DNA from: PALSA-1444 sp964291045
GTDB taxonomy: Bacteria > Chlamydiota > Chlamydiia > Chlamydiales > Rhabdochlamydiaceae
Direction: 5' to 3'
Length of the DNA: 64,000 nucleotides
Assembly: GCF_964291045.1 (NCBI RefSeq)
Contig: NZ_OZ197277.1
Span: 992,001-1,056,000 of the forward strand
The notes under the pieces are model-generated. The model searched no databases, was not told the origin of the DNA, and saw nothing but the letters and a program-made list of their open reading frames with translations. Each line of letters begins with the position of its first letter. The stretch's first letter is position 1. Both the position numbers and the translations under genes were made by a program. Below, in pieces: positions 1 through 9,800 of the stretch.

Positions 1-51
1 GCACACTTTCAAGAGCTTTTATCGGAAGACAGCTCTTTTAAAGATATTTAA
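1..51 (+). CDS. C-terminal end of an unidentified gene
   Basis: Frame 1 is open from the first base and ends in TAA at 49-51, giving the tail AHFQELLSEDSSFKDI. This is too short to identify the protein. It stops 91 bases before bamA on the same strand. The upstream neighbour of bamA in C. trachomatis is recR as I recall, but this tail does not look like a RecR C-terminus. It could also be a chance open stretch. Confidence 0.35.
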   Translation, partial: AHFQELLSEDSSFKDI

Positions 52-142
52 ACCTAGATTAAGAAGAAACATCGCCTTTTTCATAATCATATTTGCTTAT
101 TTTTTCCCTCTTTTTTTATACTCCCCTTCTTTATAGGGTTTC

Positions 143-2506
143 ATGGGATACACAAAAAAATTTTTCGTTTTTTCATCTTTAGCTGTTCTCTCCTCTTTTC
201 CGTTGCAATTGCAAGGAACTAATCAAAATTCTTTTGAGCAAGTTCACCATCAAAGAGTGAGTAATATCCTGATTCAAGTGGAGAATGTCCCTCCTGAATC
301 ATCTTTTGATGAGACGTTGATCTTAGAAAAGCTTAAAACACAGAAGGGAGCCCCTTTTTCCCCCTCTATTTTTGATCAAGATCTCAAAACACTCTCCGAA
401 CATTACGACCGTATTGAACCTGTTGTGAAGGTTCAATCAGGAGAAATTGTAATCTCTTTGAAAGTGTGGCTAAGGCCCATCATTAAAAACATCGTGTGGG
501 AGGGAAATAGCGATATTTCTTCCAAGATCTTAGCAAAAGAGCTCTCTGTTAAACCGTCTCAGCCGTTTAACCGCATGACCTTTAGCCAGCATTTCAATAA
601 AGTGAAAGAGTACTACATCAAAAAAGGGTATTTTGAATCTCAGCTCTCTTATGTGATTCACTCCATTCCTCATACCAATGCTGTAGATATTCACATTCAT
701 ATTGTGGAGGGCCGTGCTGGAACAATTGATGATATCATTTTTAAAGGGTTTACCAAAAAAGAGAAAAGCCAAATTTTAGAAATGATCTACACCAAGAAAT
801 ACAATCTTTTTATGAGCTGGATCACAGGACAGGGGCTTTTAAATGATGAGGCAATTGAGCAAGATAAATTCACCATCCTTAATTTCTTGCATAATGAAGG
901 GTACGCCGATGCAAAGCTCGATGTTTTGATCACTAACTCTTTAAAAAAAGGGAGAGTCAATCTTACAGTAACCGCAAAAAAAGGGGCTCTTTTCCATATT
1001 GGAGATGTCTCTTTTCAAGGGAATTCTCTCTTCTCTGATGAGACGGTAAAAGATGCTCTTCTCATCCAACCAGGAGATATCTACTCCCCTGAAAAAATCC
1101 GGATGGCAACAGAGACGGTTAAAGATCTTTATGGAAGAAAAGGGTACATTGATACGCATGTGCAGTTCTCCTCTACTCCGCATCCTGAGCTTAATGAGTA
1201 CAGTATCCATTTCACTATTGAGGAAGGGTCTTTATATAAAATCGGTCTTATCCGCATTGTCGGAAATGAACAAACAAAAAATAACGTGATTTTAAGAGAG
1301 TCCCTTCTTGTTCCAGGAGAGGTATTTGACTCTGTTAGGCTTAAAGCCACGCAAGAGCGGCTTCAAAATATCGGCTATTTTAAAAGTGTTAATGTCTATT
1401 CTGTGAGATCACAAGATGATAAGGTATTAGGAGGAAACTACCGAGATGTCTACATCGAGGTGGAAGAGATGCCAACAGGTCACGCCAGCGTTTTCTTTCA
1501 AGCCAATTCAGGAGAGCTTGTGGGAGGGTTAGATGTGACGGAATCTAATTTTAACTACAAAGGATTCACCTCTCTTTTCCAAAACGGCTTTTCTTCGTTA
1601 AGAGGAGGAGGAGAATATGCTCATGCTAAGATCTCTTTAGGCTCTAAACAAAGATCGTATACGATGTCGTGGATTACCCCCTATTTCCATGAAACCAAAT
1701 GGAGAGTTGGAGTAGAAGGGTTTTTAAGTCAAAGCCACATTCAAGCTAAAGAATATAAAATTGACTCTCTAGGAGGAAGCTTATTTGCCTCCTATCCCCT
1801 CACTCCTTACTGGACACTTAGCAGTAAATATAGAGCTAAACATGCCAATATTGATGTCTCAACTGGAGCGTCGCCTCAAGAACAAACGCTTGAAAAAGGA
1901 ACAGGGAACATTTCAGCTGCCTCGATTTCTTTTAACTTTGATTCGACAGACCGTATCTCTAAACCTCATCACGGATTTAGATCTCTCTTAGAATTTGAAT
2001 TTGCAGGGCTTTTAGGAGATGTCGCCTTTTTAAAATACAACTATATTAACAGCTTTTACCAACATCTTTGGCATCATGGAACTTTAAAATATAAGTGGGA
2101 AGCTAAATTTATCCAGCCTATCTTTTGGACAAGCTCTTTTAACTCCATCCCTGTCAGTGAGCGGTTCTTTATTGGAGGTCTTCACTCGGTACGCGGCTTT
2201 AAAGATTTTGACTTAGGGCCTCACTTCCCTAATGGAGATCCTCAAGGAGGAATCACAGCTTCTGTTCTCTCTCTTGAATACAACCATGAACTTCTCAAGA
2301 TGCTCGATGGATTTTTATTTGTCGATGCAGGATCTTTATCTCAAAAACCGTTTCAAATTGATCGTTATCAAGCCAGTTACGGCTTAGGGATCCGGGTAGA
2401 GGTGATGAATAAAATGCCTGTCACCATTGGATATGGCATTCCCATTCATCCTTTAGACCCTAGCCAAGTTCAGAAATTCTTCTTCTCCATGGGGGGACAG
2501 TTTTAG
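143..2506 (+). CDS. bamA: Outer membrane assembly factor BamA (Omp85)
   Basis: Core of the BAM machine that folds beta-barrel proteins into the outer membrane. The 787-aa product starts with a Sec signal (basic MGYTKK, hydrophobic core, LQLQG). About five POTRA-like repeats follow (roughly residues 40-440), seen as repeated 'G...F....I...L...G..Y' patterns. The C-terminal half is a 16-strand-type barrel containing the family hallmark SVRGF near residue 683, and the last residue is Phe, as expected of a beta-signal. Length matches BamA (about 790-810 aa). It is the first gene of a bamA-skp-lpxD cluster, 23 bases ahead of skp, the same order as in many Gram-negatives and in Chlamydia (CT241-243). 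The start has only a weak purine-rich stretch upstream (TATAGGG), so a nearby alternative start is possible. Confidence 0.96.
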   Translation: MGYTKKFFVFSSLAVLSSFPLQLQGTNQNSFEQVHHQRVSNILIQVENVPPESSFDETLILEKLKTQKGAPFSPSIFDQDLKTLSEHYDRIEPVVKVQSGEIVISLKVWLRPIIKNIVWEGNSDISSKILAKELSVKPSQPFNRMTFSQHFNKVKEYYIKKGYFESQLSYVIHSIPHTNAVDIHIHIVEGRAGTIDDIIFKGFTKKEKSQILEMIYTKKYNLFMSWITGQGLLNDEAIEQDKFTILNFLHNEGYADAKLDVLITNSLKKGRVNLTVTAKKGALFHIGDVSFQGNSLFSDETVKDALLIQPGDIYSPEKIRMATETVKDLYGRKGYIDTHVQFSSTPHPELNEYSIHFTIEEGSLYKIGLIRIVGNEQTKNNVILRESLLVPGEVFDSVRLKATQERLQNIGYFKSVNVYSVRSQDDKVLGGNYRDVYIEVEEMPTGHASVFFQANSGELVGGLDVTESNFNYKGFTSLFQNGFSSLRGGGEYAHAKISLGSKQRSYTMSWITPYFHETKWRVGVEGFLSQSHIQAKEYKIDSLGGSLFASYPLTPYWTLSSKYRAKHANIDVSTGASPQEQTLEKGTGNISAASISFNFDSTDRISKPHHGFRSLLEFEFAGLLGDVAFLKYNYINSFYQHLWHHGTLKYKWEAKFIQPIFWTSSFNSIPVSERFFIGGLHSVRGFKDFDLGPHFPNGDPQGGITASVLSLEYNHELLKMLDGFLFVDAGSLSQKPFQIDRYQASYGLGIRVEVMNKMPVTIGYGIPIHPLDPSQVQKFFFSMGGQF

Positions 2507-2529
2507 TTTTTTTAACCATTAGGAGTGTT

Positions 2530-3084
2530 ATGAAAAAAATGTTATTTACTCTTTTCTGCTCAAGTTTATGTTTATCTCTACATGGAGCTGAGCAAAAAAT
2601 TGGCGTTGTAAATTTTAACAGCTGTATTTTAGATTCTAAAATTGGAAAACAAGAGCAAAACGCTTTTGAAACCATGCGTAAGCAGTTTGCCTCTCTTGTT
2701 GAAGATACAGATAAACAACTAAGAGACCTCGCTGAAAAATTGCAAGATCAAGACTATCTCGATGGTTTATCCAAAGAGGCAGAAGAGAATATGCAAGTGA
2801 AAATCTCTCAGCTAAATGATGAGCTCAATAGATATCAACAGCAATACTACCAATTCATGAATCAAGGGCAGTATAAAATTGTTCAAGCGGTTGTCTCAAG
2901 CATTCATCAAGCGTCAGATCATGTAGCTAATGCTAAAGGGTATCAAATCATCCTCAATAAAGAGGCGTGCTTTTTTTATACCCCAGCCTTGGATGTGACA
3001 GGAGATGTCATTAAAGAGATGGATAAAGAGTTTGATGAAGAGGCTAAAAAACCTTCTTCTAAGCTTGAGTTAAAAGGACAATAA
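2530..3084 (+). CDS. skp: Periplasmic chaperone Skp/OmpH
   Basis: A 184-aa periplasmic chaperone that holds unfolded outer-membrane proteins on the way to BamA. It has a clear signal peptide (MKKMLFTLFCSSLCLSLHGA, cleavage before EQK). The start of the mature protein, KIGVVNFNSCI, matches the OmpH family. A long charged helical region follows (about residues 45-120, rich in E, K, Q and D), consistent with the coiled-coil tentacles of Skp. A ribosome site TAGGAG lies about 5 bases before the ATG. The stop codon abuts the lpxD start with no intervening base, so the two are very likely co-translated. Function is from family knowledge; identification is by motif and neighbourhood. Confidence 0.92.
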   Translation: MKKMLFTLFCSSLCLSLHGAEQKIGVVNFNSCILDSKIGKQEQNAFETMRKQFASLVEDTDKQLRDLAEKLQDQDYLDGLSKEAEENMQVKISQLNDELNRYQQQYYQFMNQGQYKIVQAVVSSIHQASDHVANAKGYQIILNKEACFFYTPALDVTGDVIKEMDKEFDEEAKKPSSKLELKGQ

Positions 3085-4125
3085 ATGGAGAAATCCCTTT
3101 TAGAGCTTTCTCAAATCACCCAGACAGAGTTGATGGGAAATCCCCATCATCTCATTTCAGGAGTTGCAGATCTTCACTCTGCAACCTCTTCTGAGGTGAG
3201 TTTTTTAGAAAATAGTAAATACACCTCTTTGTTAGAAAAAACACAAGCTGGAGTCATCTGTGTACAAGCTGGAACTCCCCTTTCTCCTCATCAAAACTAT
3301 CTCATTTGCTCCTCTCCTACTCAAACATTTCAAGAAATCATTAAACTCTTTTATGAAGAGAGTAAACCTCAGTCAGGGTTTAGGGGTATTCACCCTACAG
3401 CTGTCATCCACCCCACTGTAAAGCTTGGGGTTAATGTCACTATCGGCCCTTATGCTGTCATTGATGCTAACTGCATGGTTGGAGACTCTAGCCTCATTGA
3501 ATCCCATGTGTTTTTAGGGGCAAGCGTATCATTAGGCACGCATTGCCACCTTTATCCCCATTCTACTGTAAGAGAAGGGTGTAGACTCGGAAACCGCGTC
3601 ATCTTACAACCAGGGTGTGTCATTGGATCTTGCGGCTTTGGGTACTTTACCGATAAACAAGGGCGTCATCAAAAGCAAGATCAAATGGGTATTGTTGTGC
3701 TAGAAGATGATGTTGAAGTGGGAGCTAATACCACCATTGATAGAGCCCGTTTTAGTCAAACACGCATTTCTCAAGGAACAAAGATCGATAACCTTGTCCA
3801 AATTGCGCATAATGTCTCTCTTGGAGCTCACAACTTGATTGTTTCTCAAACAGGCATTTCAGGATCTGTCAAAACAGGTCACCATGTTGTGATGGGAGGA
3901 CAAGCTGGCACCGTGGGTCATATTGAAATTGCAAGCGGAGCTTTATTTGCAGCAAGAAGCGGTATTAAAAAATCGATTAAATCCCCTGGGAAATATGGAG
4001 GAGATCCTGTGACTTCTTTATATGAACATCAAAAAGAAAGAGTCCATATGAGAAATCTAGATAAGCTGTCTGCCAAGATTAAAGAGCTTGAGCAAAAAGT
4101 AGAAGAGCTTTCTTTAAAATCTTAA
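3085..4125 (+). CDS. lpxD: UDP-3-O-acylglucosamine N-acyltransferase LpxD
   Basis: Third enzyme of lipid A synthesis: it transfers an acyl chain from acyl-ACP to the 2-amine of UDP-3-O-acyl-glucosamine at the cytoplasmic membrane face. The 346-aa protein has an N-terminal uridine-binding region (1-100) and then a left-handed beta-helix of hexapeptide repeats (about 105-300), for example HPTAVIHPTVKLGVNVTIGP. The catalytic His is in the conserved NLVQIAHNVSLG at about residue 242. A charged C-terminal helix ends the protein (KIKELEQKVEELSL). Length is the usual 340-350 aa. The ribosome site AAAGGA lies inside the end of skp. A hairpin follows 7 bases after the stop. Confidence 0.95.
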   Translation: MEKSLLELSQITQTELMGNPHHLISGVADLHSATSSEVSFLENSKYTSLLEKTQAGVICVQAGTPLSPHQNYLICSSPTQTFQEIIKLFYEESKPQSGFRGIHPTAVIHPTVKLGVNVTIGPYAVIDANCMVGDSSLIESHVFLGASVSLGTHCHLYPHSTVREGCRLGNRVILQPGCVIGSCGFGYFTDKQGRHQKQDQMGIVVLEDDVEVGANTTIDRARFSQTRISQGTKIDNLVQIAHNVSLGAHNLIVSQTGISGSVKTGHHVVMGGQAGTVGHIEIASGALFAARSGIKKSIKSPGKYGGDPVTSLYEHQKERVHMRNLDKLSAKIKELEQKVEELSLKS

Positions 4126-4132
4126 AAGATCA

Positions 4133-4153
4133 GGAGGCAATAAAATTGCCTCC
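4133..4153. terminator. Hairpin between convergent lpxD and the 4168-4785 gene
   Basis: GGAGGCAA and TTGCCTCC form a perfect 8-bp stem with a 5-base A/T loop. It lies between two convergent genes. The downstream T-run is weak on both strands, so it may be a modest bidirectional terminator. Confidence 0.6.
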
Positions 4154-4167
4154 CTTGAAAAAAATCA

Positions 4168-4785
4168 TTACTCAATATGATGAGCTCTGACATAGTGATT
4201 GTTCGACGTGTTAATGAGAAGATAAGGGCTTTTTTCCTTATTCTCCCCAGTATTCGCCCCCACAATGATACGGTCATGCTCTGTAATTTTACTAAGCGTT
4301 CCCCTATCTGATGAGTGAACAATCCAGTTTTTACCGTCGCTAAGTGTAATGATATCATTTACACGGTCAACAGCTTTAACATAAGAGACTCCGTGTGCTG
4401 GAGCTGGCTCTCGAATTAAGCTTGCAGGAACTGCAAGTTTAAGGTCTGCATTCACAAGAGCATATCTTGAGGTAGAAAAATTAGAGTGATTTTGAGTGAT
4501 AATCAAATTCTTACTCTTTTCCCACCCTTTAACAAGGGTTGTTTTAGATATACTCCAACGGGATCCATCTTCTAAATCAACCACACGGTCATCAAGATTG
4601 ATGTGGTTAATTTTATGAAATACCCCAGGGAATTTAACATAGTGCGTGAAAATAAAATCAATATTGCCTGCATCAGTGTTGACCACCTCAGTGCGGTTGT
4701 GACTGCCAGATGCTTGGACCATAGGAAGACCTGAGATTCCTACGTAAAGAGTTAACATCATAATATGGATAAGTTTTTTATTCAT
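4168..4785 (-). CDS. Secreted protein of unknown function with two similar beta-rich units
   Basis: A 205-aa protein that I do not recognise. It begins with a Sec signal peptide (MNKKLIHIMMLTLYVGISGLPMVQASG). The mature part contains two similar units, about 70-125 and 145-205. Each has a 'I/V-DLEDGSRW' or 'ITLSDGKNW' core, a following 'W/D..I-ITQN' or 'RIIVGANTG' strand and a 'Y.LVN/INT' end, which suggests an internal duplication. The ribosome site AAAGGA is 8 bases from the ATG. It converges on lpxD and is transcribed in the same direction as the neighbouring histone-like gene, with a 44-base gap. Likely periplasmic or exported; no catalytic motif is visible. Confidence 0.75.
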   Translation of the reverse strand: MNKKLIHIMMLTLYVGISGLPMVQASGSHNRTEVVNTDAGNIDFIFTHYVKFPGVFHKINHINLDDRVVDLEDGSRWSISKTTLVKGWEKSKNLIITQNHSNFSTSRYALVNADLKLAVPASLIREPAPAHGVSYVKAVDRVNDIITLSDGKNWIVHSSDRGTLSKITEHDRIIVGANTGENKEKSPYLLINTSNNHYVRAHHIE

Positions 4786-4829
4786 AATTCCATCCTTTGG
4801 TTAAATCATTTCAGTTTCAAAATAATTTC

Positions 4830-5294
4830 CTACACGGAAGCTTTTTTCCGAGTTTTTGCCGCTTTTGAAGCAGCTTTAGATTTTTCTGCATGACTTCTAG
4901 CTTGAGATACCTTACGAGCTCTTGCAAGTGTTTTCTCAAGTTCGTCACGGTTTCGGTGTTGAATCGCCCGCATCGCGGCCTCAGATTTTTCTTCATGGCT
5001 TCTGGCTAAAGATGCCTTACGAGCTTTTGCAAGTGTACGCTCTAGCTCAGCACGGTCTCTTGTTTGAATGGCCCGTTTTGCAGCCTCAGACTTTTCTTCA
5101 TGACTTCTTGCCTGAGATGCCTTTCTTGCCTTTTGTAGTGCAGTTGTATTATTTCTTCTAACAGGAGAGATTTTTTCTTTCCCCATTGAAGCCATCTTTC
5201 TTCCCACTAAGGAAGCTTTCTTTTTCACTGCACTTGCTTTAACACCGCTGATAGGTGCCTCTGTTTGTCTACTACCTTTTTTCATCGTTACCAT
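4830..5294 (-). CDS. Histone H1-like (Hc2-type) basic repeat protein
   Basis: A 154-aa protein rich in Lys, Arg and Ala. The N-terminal 55 residues are Lys-rich and disordered-looking. Then a repeat of about 34-35 residues occurs 2.7 times, each unit carrying 'ARKASxARSHEEKSEAA' followed by 'RxRxELExTLAK'; the last unit decays into AAKTRKKASV. Such Lys/Arg/Ala repeats are typical of the chlamydial histone-like protein Hc2, which compacts DNA in elementary bodies. This supports a chlamydial origin for the window. The ribosome site AAAGGAG is 8 bases before the first ATG; a second ATG four codons on is possible. The repeats differ from classical Hc2 pentapeptides in being long and Glu-containing, so it may be a family-specific relative. 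Confidence 0.7.
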   Translation of the reverse strand: MVTMKKGSRQTEAPISGVKASAVKKKASLVGRKMASMGKEKISPVRRNNTTALQKARKASQARSHEEKSEAAKRAIQTRDRAELERTLAKARKASLARSHEEKSEAAMRAIQHRNRDELEKTLARARKVSQARSHAEKSKAASKAAKTRKKASV

Positions 5295-5892
5295 AATAGC
5301 AACTCCTTTTCAAAAATAAGGATCTAGTGGAAAACCTTAATTCAATATTTCGACTTTATTCTATTTTTTGTAAAGCTCTTATTAATTTAACACTGTACGA
5401 TAAAGAGTATAAATTACGCTCTTTTATATAGATAAAATAGAGAGCTCTCTTGCGTGAAATTATTCTTAAAATCTTTTAGATTAAAGGATGGATTCAGTAT
5501 CATTTCGACACTCATCACCCAAAATGCATGCATCAAACACGTAAAATCGCTTTGCTATGTAAAATATAGCCTCTAAATCAAGACTTGAATGCATTCCAAC
5601 TCCCCTCTTTTTTCCTGACTTATTGCCTGTGACTTGAATCATTATCTTTTTATTTTCTTGTTTTCCATCCAGATTAAACCTCTCTCATAACGCCTCATAA
5701 GTTGTCTACTTTATCCTCTTAAACTCTCAGGATATTCTTTTGATAAAAGGTCTCATTATAAGATACAGCATAAACAAGAATATTAACTGAATAAAACCAC
5801 GAACAAAAAAAATCGTATTGAATAAATTGTAAAATGTAGCTTATGTTTGTTTATGTTGAGTAACATAACACCGAAAAAATAGGAGGTTTCAA
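5295..5892. other. 598-base intergenic region between divergent genes
   Basis: A+T-rich region separating the histone-like gene (-) from the beta-barrel gene (+). I see no open frame with a ribosome site and no RNA gene. It must hold both divergent promoters. The only distinct structure is the short hairpin at 5851-5868 close to the downstream start. Confidence 0.6.
5851..5868 (+). promoter_or_regulatory. Leader hairpin ahead of the beta-barrel gene
   Basis: TTATGTT and AACATAA form a perfect 7-bp inverted repeat with a 4-base spacer, 24 bases before the ATG of the beta-barrel gene and just ahead of its strong ribosome site TAGGAGGT. It could be a 5' stabilising hairpin as in other outer-membrane mRNAs, or a dyad operator. 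Function not shown. Confidence 0.4.
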
Positions 5893-6687
5893 ATGAAACA
5901 AACTATGATGATATTAACGATGTCAGGAATTTTAGGAACTTGTGCTCTTAATGCCTACAACGGGCATACAGTTGTCATTAAAGACACCTCTGATGGAACA
6001 AAAATATTGATGCTCGAAACATCTAAACGGGACCGTTTATACTGGGGTCCGGATATTTTCTGGTCTGACGAATCCCCTAATATTAAAGGGATTAATGTTA
6101 AAGGAGACAGCATCTATTACGGCCTAAGAGCGGGTTACGATTTTCTTAGACCCAATTCCATGTATGCTGGTATTGACGCTTTATATGCAGTAGGAAGAAC
6201 GAATCTTAAAGCTGAAATGGCTGAAAAAGAGTTGTACAAAGACAAAATTACAGGGACTGTTGGTAGAGGAGAGCTTCGATTAGGTTATAACTTCGTCGGA
6301 GAAGATAAAATCTATTTTAGTCCTTTTATAGGAGTTGGAGGATACCACTCCAGATCCGTCAAAGCAATCCACTTTGTTCAAAATTGGCTCTACCTCACGA
6401 TGGGGATGAAAGTCGATTATGAAATAACCCCTAAAGTGAATGCAGGCCTCAACATTAAAGGAATGCGGGCTCTTTACTTAGAACAAAGTATTGAGAAGAA
6501 TTCCGTCTCTGCTGAGCGTCATGACAATTCTAATGCTTTAGGATATGAAGTGTCGATTCCTCTTACCATGCGGTTTGGAAAAACCAATAATTGGGATTTC
6601 AGACTAGAGCCTTACTACATTAAGCTTAACAGTCAAAGTGATGCTAATGTAGCTGGAGCTCAGTTCACATTTAGCAACCGCTTCTAA
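5893..6687 (+). CDS. Outer-membrane beta-barrel protein
   Basis: A 264-aa exported protein with signal peptide MKQTMMILTMSGILGTCALNA. The mature part alternates polar and hydrophobic residues with many aromatic-capped strands (YYGLRAGYDF, GELRLGYNFVG, FSPFIGVGGY) and ends in FTFSNRF. A terminal Phe with alternating hydrophobics is the classical barrel-insertion signal. Size fits an 8-10 strand OmpA/OmpW-like or opacity-type barrel. It has a near-consensus ribosome site (AGGAGGT) 6 bases before the ATG, so expression is probably high. It is a single gene bounded by its own leader hairpin and a strong terminator. Ligand or role unknown. Confidence 0.78.
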   Translation: MKQTMMILTMSGILGTCALNAYNGHTVVIKDTSDGTKILMLETSKRDRLYWGPDIFWSDESPNIKGINVKGDSIYYGLRAGYDFLRPNSMYAGIDALYAVGRTNLKAEMAEKELYKDKITGTVGRGELRLGYNFVGEDKIYFSPFIGVGGYHSRSVKAIHFVQNWLYLTMGMKVDYEITPKVNAGLNIKGMRALYLEQSIEKNSVSAERHDNSNALGYEVSIPLTMRFGKTNNWDFRLEPYYIKLNSQSDANVAGAQFTFSNRF

Positions 6688-6736
6688 TAACCATCACCTT
6701 CACTTCACACTGTTGTGGAGGTGATTAAATACTTAC

Positions 6737-6767
6737 TCTCACTCTTAGGTGCAATTTAAGAGTGAGA
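6737..6767. terminator. Strong 11-bp hairpin between convergent genes
   Basis: TCTCACTCTTA and TAAGAGTGAGA form a perfect 11-bp stem with a 9-base loop, 50 bases after the beta-barrel stop and about 80 bases after the stop of the convergent TPR-CHAT gene. A T-run begins about 14 bases downstream on the + strand. Confidence 0.7.
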
Positions 6768-6849
6768 TCCACCAAGTGATATTTTTTTTAAATCTATCTC
6801 ATAATCATTAAACCAAAAGCTGATTGATGAGAAAGCTTTTAGGATATTT

Positions 6850-9800
6850 TTATATGGGTAATCCTGATAAGAAAAACGCTCCCCATTGACGCGGTTTATT
6901 CCGCTCTGTCTTCATTGCCATAAGAGTAGCTTTCTGTAAAGCTCTGACTTTACTTAATTTTGGAGTATTAATTCCTAAATAGTGCTGATAAAAAGTCTCT
7001 ACCATCTTCACAGTCATGTCTCCTTCAGGAAGCGGCCAGTAGCTAGCAATCGTGGATTTAGCCCCGGCTCCTAAAAAAGACCAGATGGGGCCAATACTCC
7101 CCTCTTTTTGAAGATTTCCTCTTCCTAAATGACAGGCGCTCATGAAAACAAGATCAGCTTTAAGGGCAAGTGAGTTCACATCTTTAGCATGAAGGTATTT
7201 AGGATGCTTAATATCTTCACTTGCTAACTTAAAGAACCCTTCAAAGACAGAGTAAGGATCATCTTGCGGCTTCTCTTCTGCGATTCCGTGACATGCAATA
7301 TGAATGACTTTGGCCTCTGGAGCATGCTTAAATACATTAGCTACTGTTGCCTCTTTTTGAATGAATACTTCCGTTTTAGAATTTTTTATCATCGGTGCAA
7401 TGATGTCTTTTACTTCATGCTCTGCTTGCTTTAACTCATCTTTTTGATGAGGGGTTGTAGGATTTCCTATGAGAAGAGCTTCATTAGAAAATTCCTGAGG
7501 AAGCTCCTTTAAAAGAGAGAGCACTTGAATAGATGGTGCAACTGAAATAGGATAATTTTCAATTAGATATTGATCTTTTTTGGCATTATAAAAGGCTCCA
7601 AAAGGAAGATGGGCTAAAAAACCATCAGGAATAAACGTGAGGGTTTCTTCAGAACCCGGTAAAGGAAGGTACTCCTCTAGAGGAGCAATGAGAAGATCAT
7701 ACCAAGAAGAGAGTTTTTCATTAAAAAGCTGCGTTGAACTCTTACTTCCTCTTGTAGGCCGTTTAGTCTCTTGTTGATAGGGAAATGCTTTAAAAATAGG
7801 ATCTAATTCCGTAAATGTTTCCTTTGGAATAGGCAAAGAAACCGATTGGAGGCTTTTTCCTTTTGAAAAAATAATCCAAGCTTGAATAGCTTCCTCTTGA
7901 GTATGTAATTGAATAAGAGAATACATCACAAAATTTGTAGAAAGCGTTTCTGCAAGCTTTTGAATCTCTGCAATGGAAAGAGGATTAAAAGAAGAGTCTG
8001 AATTCTCTTCTAAGGAAAGTTTTTGAGATAGAAGAGAAGAAAGAGCTCGAGACCGCCTCGTATCAGAAATTTCTAACGCTTCAACGTTTTTATTCTGCAA
8101 GAGCAACACCCGTTCTAAACCCGTATAAGGTCTTGACAACTCTTCAAACAAAGTGATTTGCCACTGAGCTTTTTTTGCATCTTTTTGAATAGAAGCAGCA
8201 ATATCAATGCTTTTACAAAAATACTCTTTAGCTTTAGGATGGTCTTCTAATTGTTCATAGGAACTTCCCAAATTGCTATAAATCTTCTCCTCTTTTACTT
8301 GATCTTTAAGCTCTTGTACAATGTGCAAACCCTTCTCATGATATTCGATGGCTTGATGAATTTCTCCTAAACTGTGATAGGCATTTCCCAAATTATTATA
8401 AACTGCTCCTTTTCCTACTTTATCTTCAAGTTCTAGTGCGATCTTTAAATGCTCTTTATGATAGTCGATGGCTTTATGGTATTCTCCTAACCACTGATAG
8501 GCATTTCCTAAATTACCACAAGCCTTAGCCGCTCCTACTTGATTTTTAAGCTTTAGCATAATTTCTAAACATTTTTCATGATAGCCGATGGCTTTATGAT
8601 ATTCTCCTAACCACTGATAGGCAATTCCTAAATTACCACAAGCTTTAGCCGCTCCTACTTGATCTTTAAGCTCTAGTGTGATCTTTAAATGCTTTTCATA
8701 ATAGCTGATGGCTTTATGATATTCTCCTAACTTTCGGTGGGCAACTCCGAAATTGATATAAGCACTCATTTCCCTTATTTGATCTTTAAATTCTAGTACG
8801 ATCTTTAAATGCTTTTCATAATAGCTGATGGCTTTACGAGTTTTTCCTAAACTATCATAAGCAATCCCTAAATTGTTATAAGCTTCCATCTTTCCTACTT
8901 GATCTTTGAACTCTAACGCGATCTTTAAATGCTCCTTATGATAGTCGATGGCTTCATTAGTTTTTCCTAACTCCTGATAGGCGTTTCCTAAATTGTTATA
9001 AGCCTTTCCTTCTTCTACTCGATCGTTGAACTCTAACGCGATCTTTAAATGCTCCTTATGATAGTCGATGGCTTCATTAGTTTTTCCTAATTTAACATAA
9101 GCGAGCCCCAAATTGTTATAAGCTCCCATCTTTTCTACTTTATCATTAGACGCTAGAGAGATCTTTAAATATTCCTCGTGGTAGAGGACAGCTATATTGA
9201 TTTCTCCTAACTTCTGATAGGCAATTCCTAAATTATTATAAGCCTTTCCCTCTTCTACTTTATAACCAAGCTTTAACGCGATTGTTAAATGCTTCTTATG
9301 ATAGTCGATGGCTTCATTAATTTTTCCTAACTCCTGATAGGCAATTCCTAAATTATTATAAACCCCCATCACCCCTACTTTACTGTTAAACGCTAGAGGG
9401 ATCTTTAAATATTTCTCATGATAATCAATGGCTTCATTAGTTTTTCCTAAACTAGCATAAGCAGTACCCAAATTGTTATAAGCCCTCCCCTCTGCTGCTT
9501 GATCTTTAAACTCGAGCGCAATATTTAAACGCTTCCTATGATAGTCGATGGCTTCATTAATTTTTCCTAACTTCTGATAGGCAATCCCTAAATTATTATA
9601 AGCCCTCCCTTCTCCTAATCGATCTGTGAATTTTAACGCGATCATTAAATGCTTCTTATGATAGTCGATGGCTTCGTTAGTTTTTCCTAAACTATCATAG
9701 GCAAGTCCTAAATTACTATAAGCATTTATCTCTCCTACGTGATCTTTAAGCTTTAGTGCAATCTTTAAACCCTTCTTATAATAGCTAATGGCTTTATCGG

